A stretch of DNA of 43,134 nt from Roseibium sediminis (GTDB taxonomy: Bacteria > Pseudomonadota > Alphaproteobacteria > Rhizobiales > Stappiaceae): NCBI RefSeq assembly GCF_008711325.1, contig NZ_VXDB01000028.1, forward strand, positions 1 through 43,134, written 5' to 3'. The position numbers were made by a program, and so were the translations under genes. The notes beneath the pieces are model-generated. The model had not been told where the DNA came from, did no database searches, and worked only from the letters and a program-made list of their open reading frames with translations. Numbering within the stretch: position 1 is the stretch's first letter; the number at the start of each line of letters is the position of its first letter. Positions 40,622 through 43,134 of the stretch are shown piece by piece.

Positions 40622-41644
40622 ATGTCGAGATTTGAAGACCTTCTGGCGAGCAAGGGCGCGCTTCTGGCGGATGGGGCAACGGGAACGACCCTGTTTGGAA
40701 AGGGGCTGACCTCCGGGGACGCACCGGAACTGTGGAACGTTGACGAGCCGGAGAAGATCAAGGCGTTGCATCGCGGCTTTGTAGAGGCCGGTTCGGATAT
40801 CATCCTCACCAACACGTTCGGGGCCAACCGGCACCGGTTGAAGCTGCACAGTGCTGAAGGGCGAGTGACGGAGCTGAATGCAGCTGCCGTTCGTCTGGCT
40901 CGCGAGGTGGCAGAAGAGGCGGATCGGGACGTTCTGATTGCCGGTTCCATTGGCCCGACCGGGGAGCTGTTCCAGCCACTCGGCGCACTCAGCTATGAAG
41001 AGGCTGTCGAGGCCTTTGCAGAGCAGATCGACGGCCTCATCGAAGGTGGAGCAGATATTCTCTGGGTGGAGACCATGTCCGCGCCCGAAGAAATGAAGGC
41101 GGCTGCAGAAGCTGCAAAAGGCAAGGGCGTGCCGCTGGTGATCACCGCCAGTTTCGATACCGCAGGCAAGACCATGATGGGCCTGTCTCCGAAGGGCATG
41201 GCGCAGCTGAAGTCCGAGTTCGCCTGTGAGCCTGTGGCTATCGGGTCCAATTGCGGCGTCGGGGCGTCCGATCTTCTTGCGGCCATTTCCGAAATCACGG
41301 AGGCCGATCCTTCGGCCATTGTTGTTGCCAAGGCGAATTGCGGCATTCCGCAAATCAGGGGCGATGAGGTCGTCTACACTGGAACGCCGGAGTTGATGGG
41401 CAAATACACCCACATGGCGCTGGATGCAGGCGCGCGGATCATCGGCGGCTGCTGCGGTACCTCTGCCGGTCACCTCGTTGCCATGCGCGCCGCGCTCGAT
41501 GCCCATGTGAAGGGCGAGCCCCCGACACTGGAAGCCATCATCGCGGAAATCGGTCCGCTGGTTTCTCCGCCAAATCTTGAAGCGGATGCAGCCCGTGAAG
41601 CCGACAGCGGTTCCGGTCGCCGCCGGGGCCGTCGGCGGGGGTAG
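40622..41644 (+). CDS. bmt: Betaine-homocysteine S-methyltransferase
   Basis: A 340-residue cytosolic enzyme of the homocysteine methyltransferase family (Zn-dependent TIM barrel). Seen are GALLADGATGTTLF near the N-terminus, LTNTFGANRHRL, GSIGPTGEL, and the three zinc cysteines C211 (SNCGVG), C277 and C278 (GGCCGTS). It moves a methyl group from a betaine to homocysteine to give methionine and, with glycine betaine, dimethylglycine, which would be the substrate of the DMGDH-like enzyme just upstream. The C-terminus is Arg-rich (RRRGRRRG). The start at 40622 is preferred; an in-frame ATG at 40580 would add 14 residues. Likely under its own promoter, since the mosaic repeat separates it from the previous gene. 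Confidence 0.9.
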   Translation: MSRFEDLLASKGALLADGATGTTLFGKGLTSGDAPELWNVDEPEKIKALHRGFVEAGSDIILTNTFGANRHRLKLHSAEGRVTELNAAAVRLAREVAEEADRDVLIAGSIGPTGELFQPLGALSYEEAVEAFAEQIDGLIEGGADILWVETMSAPEEMKAAAEAAKGKGVPLVITASFDTAGKTMMGLSPKGMAQLKSEFACEPVAIGSNCGVGASDLLAAISEITEADPSAIVVAKANCGIPQIRGDEVVYTGTPELMGKYTHMALDAGARIIGGCCGTSAGHLVAMRAALDAHVKGEPPTLEAIIAEIGPLVSPPNLEADAAREADSGSGRRRGRRRG

Positions 41645-41698
41645 GTCGCCCCAAAAGCCTGTTGGGCGGGGCGGCAAATTTGGGGTAATCTTGCCGTC

Positions 41699-42520
41699 AT
41701 GCGCAAGATGGGTCCATGCCGCCTGATTGTTTCTGCCATGCTTGTCCTTTGCTGGGGGCTCCCGGCAAAGGCTGCTGAGCCTGTCGATGTGGCACTGGTT
41801 CTGGCGGTCGATGTCTCTCGGTCCATGTCCTTTGACGAACTGCGTATCCAGCGGCAGGGGTATGCGGCGGCAATCTCCAGCCCGGAGGTTCTGCGTGCCA
41901 TCGGGCAGGGAGTGCATGGTCGCATCGGCGTGACCTTCTTCGAATGGGCTGGCAATCATCATTTTCAGAAGATCATCGACTGGACGGTTATTGAAACCGA
42001 GGCTGATGCGGTTTCCATTGCCAACCGCCTGTTGGAGGAAAACAGTCTCGGCGCGCGCCGCACCTCCATTTCCGGGGCCATTCAGGCCGGAATGCTGCTG
42101 CTGAACGACGTGCCTTTTCCCGCTGATCGCCTCGTAATCGACATTTCCGGCGATGGGCCCAACAATCAGGGCCTGGCCGTGACCGAGGCGCGGGACATGG
42201 CAGTTGCCAGAGGCATCGTGATCAACGGCCTGCCGCTGATGACCAGTGGCGGTCTCGGATCGCAGTACAATATCGACGATCTGGATGAGTATTACCGGCG
42301 CTGCGTGATCGGAGGACCGGGAAGTTTCGTCGTTCCGGTCACCAACTGGCCGCAGTTCCCGGATGCTGTGCGGCGCAAGCTGGTGCTCGAAATCGGTAAC
42401 CATGCCGCCGAGCCGAAGGTCTGGAAGGCGCAGATCACCTTCTCAAAACCCTATGACTGCCTGATCGGCGAGAAGATCCGTCAACAGCGTGAGTGGCAGT
42501 TCGACAACGATAGCCGGTGA
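41699..42520 (+). CDS. DUF1194 secreted von Willebrand A-like protein
   Basis: A 273-residue protein with a signal peptide (about 1-26, ending AKAA) and a von Willebrand A-like domain: VALVLAVD(38)VSRS(42)MS is a MIDAS metal site, followed by GRIGVTFFEWAG, TSISGAIQAGM and RLVIDISGDGPNNQG. DUF1194 proteins of this kind are frequent in Hyphomicrobiales and of unknown role. Periplasmic location is likely. It follows bmt by 54 bases; co-transcription is possible, though a functional tie is not evident. An ATG at 41708 is an alternative start. Confidence 0.85.
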   Translation: MRKMGPCRLIVSAMLVLCWGLPAKAAEPVDVALVLAVDVSRSMSFDELRIQRQGYAAAISSPEVLRAIGQGVHGRIGVTFFEWAGNHHFQKIIDWTVIETEADAVSIANRLLEENSLGARRTSISGAIQAGMLLLNDVPFPADRLVIDISGDGPNNQGLAVTEARDMAVARGIVINGLPLMTSGGLGSQYNIDDLDEYYRRCVIGGPGSFVVPVTNWPQFPDAVRRKLVLEIGNHAAEPKVWKAQITFSKPYDCLIGEKIRQQREWQFDNDSR

Positions 42521-42727
42521 GGGCGATTTTTGCTGGGCCCAAAGCCTCTGCCAACATCCTCGGCCTTGTGTCTCGGATCTAACGAATTCAAAGGCTTACG
42601 GACGCTCTGGTCAGGGCCAAGTGTGACGAGGGAGATGAGAGTTCGGATCCCGCGCATGGTGGTCTTGTTAGGGTAGTAACCATCCCGATGAACTGGAGCA
42701 AGCAATTGAATCTGTCATATCACGACC
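42521..42727. other. Transition region with no gene
   Basis: About 200 bases between the DUF1194 gene and the partial AT-rich gene. Base composition changes here. A short stretch GTTCGGATCC (42641-42650) looks slightly like a tRNA T-loop but does not fold as a tRNA. Confidence 0.5.
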
Positions 42728-43134
42728 TCATCCTTTGAATTTTTCATTGCAACTACAACCCAGTTCGCAAACGAGTATATATCCTTCGTCTTTAACGCCG
42801 GTTCCATTGTACAATCCGTTTTCGTCAAGACTAGAACCCTTGAATATGCTTAAGTCATAAGCGAAAAAGTAAATAAAAGTTACGTCCTTATCTTGAATAA
42901 TACTAATTCCACCTTTCGAAGAATTCTTTATATATCTATATCTATCGTATGGCTCAGTTAGATTTTGGGATCGATATGTTATTCGGCCATCAGTATCAGG
43001 GCCAGCATATTGGCAATTTTCCAGTCCCCGTTGGGCAATGCATTCTTTAATCAGGTCAATCGCTTCATCTACGATAGGCTGATCAGCCCCACCTAAGCGG
43101 TCCAGTTTGAATGTTAGTGCATGATTAGCCTGGG
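42728..43134 (-). CDS. Partial CDS at window edge, AT-rich, unknown
   Basis: An open frame of about 134 codons that enters from the right edge and ends at TGA (42728-42730). It has no Met codon inside the window, so the start is beyond it. The protein (for example LTFKLDRLGGADQPIVDEAI, QYAGPDTDGRITYRSQ, VTFIYFFAYDL) reads as a real soluble protein with a plausible codon pattern, and is not recognised. The DNA is distinctly richer in A and T than the rest of the window, which suggests horizontal acquisition or the edge of a genomic island. Confidence 0.6.
   Translation of the reverse strand, partial: QANHALTFKLDRLGGADQPIVDEAIDLIKECIAQRGLENCQYAGPDTDGRITYRSQNLTEPYDRYRYIKNSSKGGISIIQDKDVTFIYFFAYDLSIFKGSSLDENGLYNGTGVKDEGYILVCELGCSCNEKFKG

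Noticed and set aside
40499..42403. 634-codon minus-strand open frame
   Set aside because: Opposite bmt and the DUF1194 gene, both recognised; composition-driven shadow.
42630..42660. tRNA-like T-arm (GTTCGGATCC) that might be an attachment site
   Set aside because: The invariant T-loop A is missing, and no acceptor, D or anticodon arm can be folded around it.
42481..42705. 74-codon minus-strand frame overlapping the end of the DUF1194 gene
   Set aside because: Overlaps a convincing gene, no ribosome binding site, and no recognisable sequence.

Overview
The window looks like chromosomal DNA of an alphaproteobacterium, most likely a marine-type member of the Hyphomicrobiales (Stappiaceae/Roseibium-like). 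This is inferred from gene content and style: a TamA/TamB pair, class I fumarase, FolD, MscL, an MttB-family methyltransferase next to a dimethylglycine-dehydrogenase-like enzyme and a betaine-homocysteine methyltransferase, an H-NOX/c-di-GMP pair, and GC-rich mosaic palindromic repeats between genes. No rRNA, tRNA, IS element, CRISPR array or phage module was found. The last ~430 bases are visibly AT-rich and hold the 3' part of an unrecognised gene that runs off the edge.

Layout. 1-6000: small cytochrome c and L,D-transpeptidase (minus); then a plus-strand gene for a repeat-rich protein ending in a spore-coat-type (Tgl) transglutaminase domain; then DUF1989 and PilZ-like genes (minus) and a LysE exporter (plus). 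6000-10600: two copies of a mosaic repeat, class I fumarase (minus), and divergently an H-NOX sensor with its GGDEF-EAL partner. 10700-14900: a TadG-like von Willebrand A protein, a cytochrome b561/YceI operon, a second YceI gene, and a glycerophosphodiester phosphodiesterase. 15000-22000: three tandem paralogous FecR-domain proteins with chemically different low-complexity tails, followed by a CHASE2-(degenerate GGDEF)-EAL protein. 22000-35000: succinate-semialdehyde dehydrogenase, XRE regulator, tamB, tamA, folD, an AGE-family epimerase, mscL, and a YcxB-like membrane protein. 34400-35700: a small secreted cysteine-rich protein and two tiny genes. 35800-42500: divergent mttB and dimethylglycine-dehydrogenase-like gene, a rearranged third mosaic repeat, bmt, and a DUF1194 vWA protein.

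How parts fit together. One theme is c-di-GMP and the cell surface: two GGDEF/EAL proteins, a PilZ-like protein, a TadG-like protein, the FecR/CHASE2 set and the transglutaminase fusion. A short sequence around (A/C)CGTAAGG lies 23-57 bases upstream of five of these genes (PilZ, TadG-like and all three FecR genes), which suggests a shared regulator or promoter class. A second theme is methylated-amine (betaine-type) catabolism feeding one-carbon metabolism and methionine synthesis (mttB homologue, DMGDH-like enzyme, Bmt, with FolD a few kb away).

The most unusual items are the alphaproteobacterial Tgl-type transglutaminase fused to SAFV and Pro-Gly repeats, and the triple FecR / CHASE2-EAL locus with its shared upstream motif.
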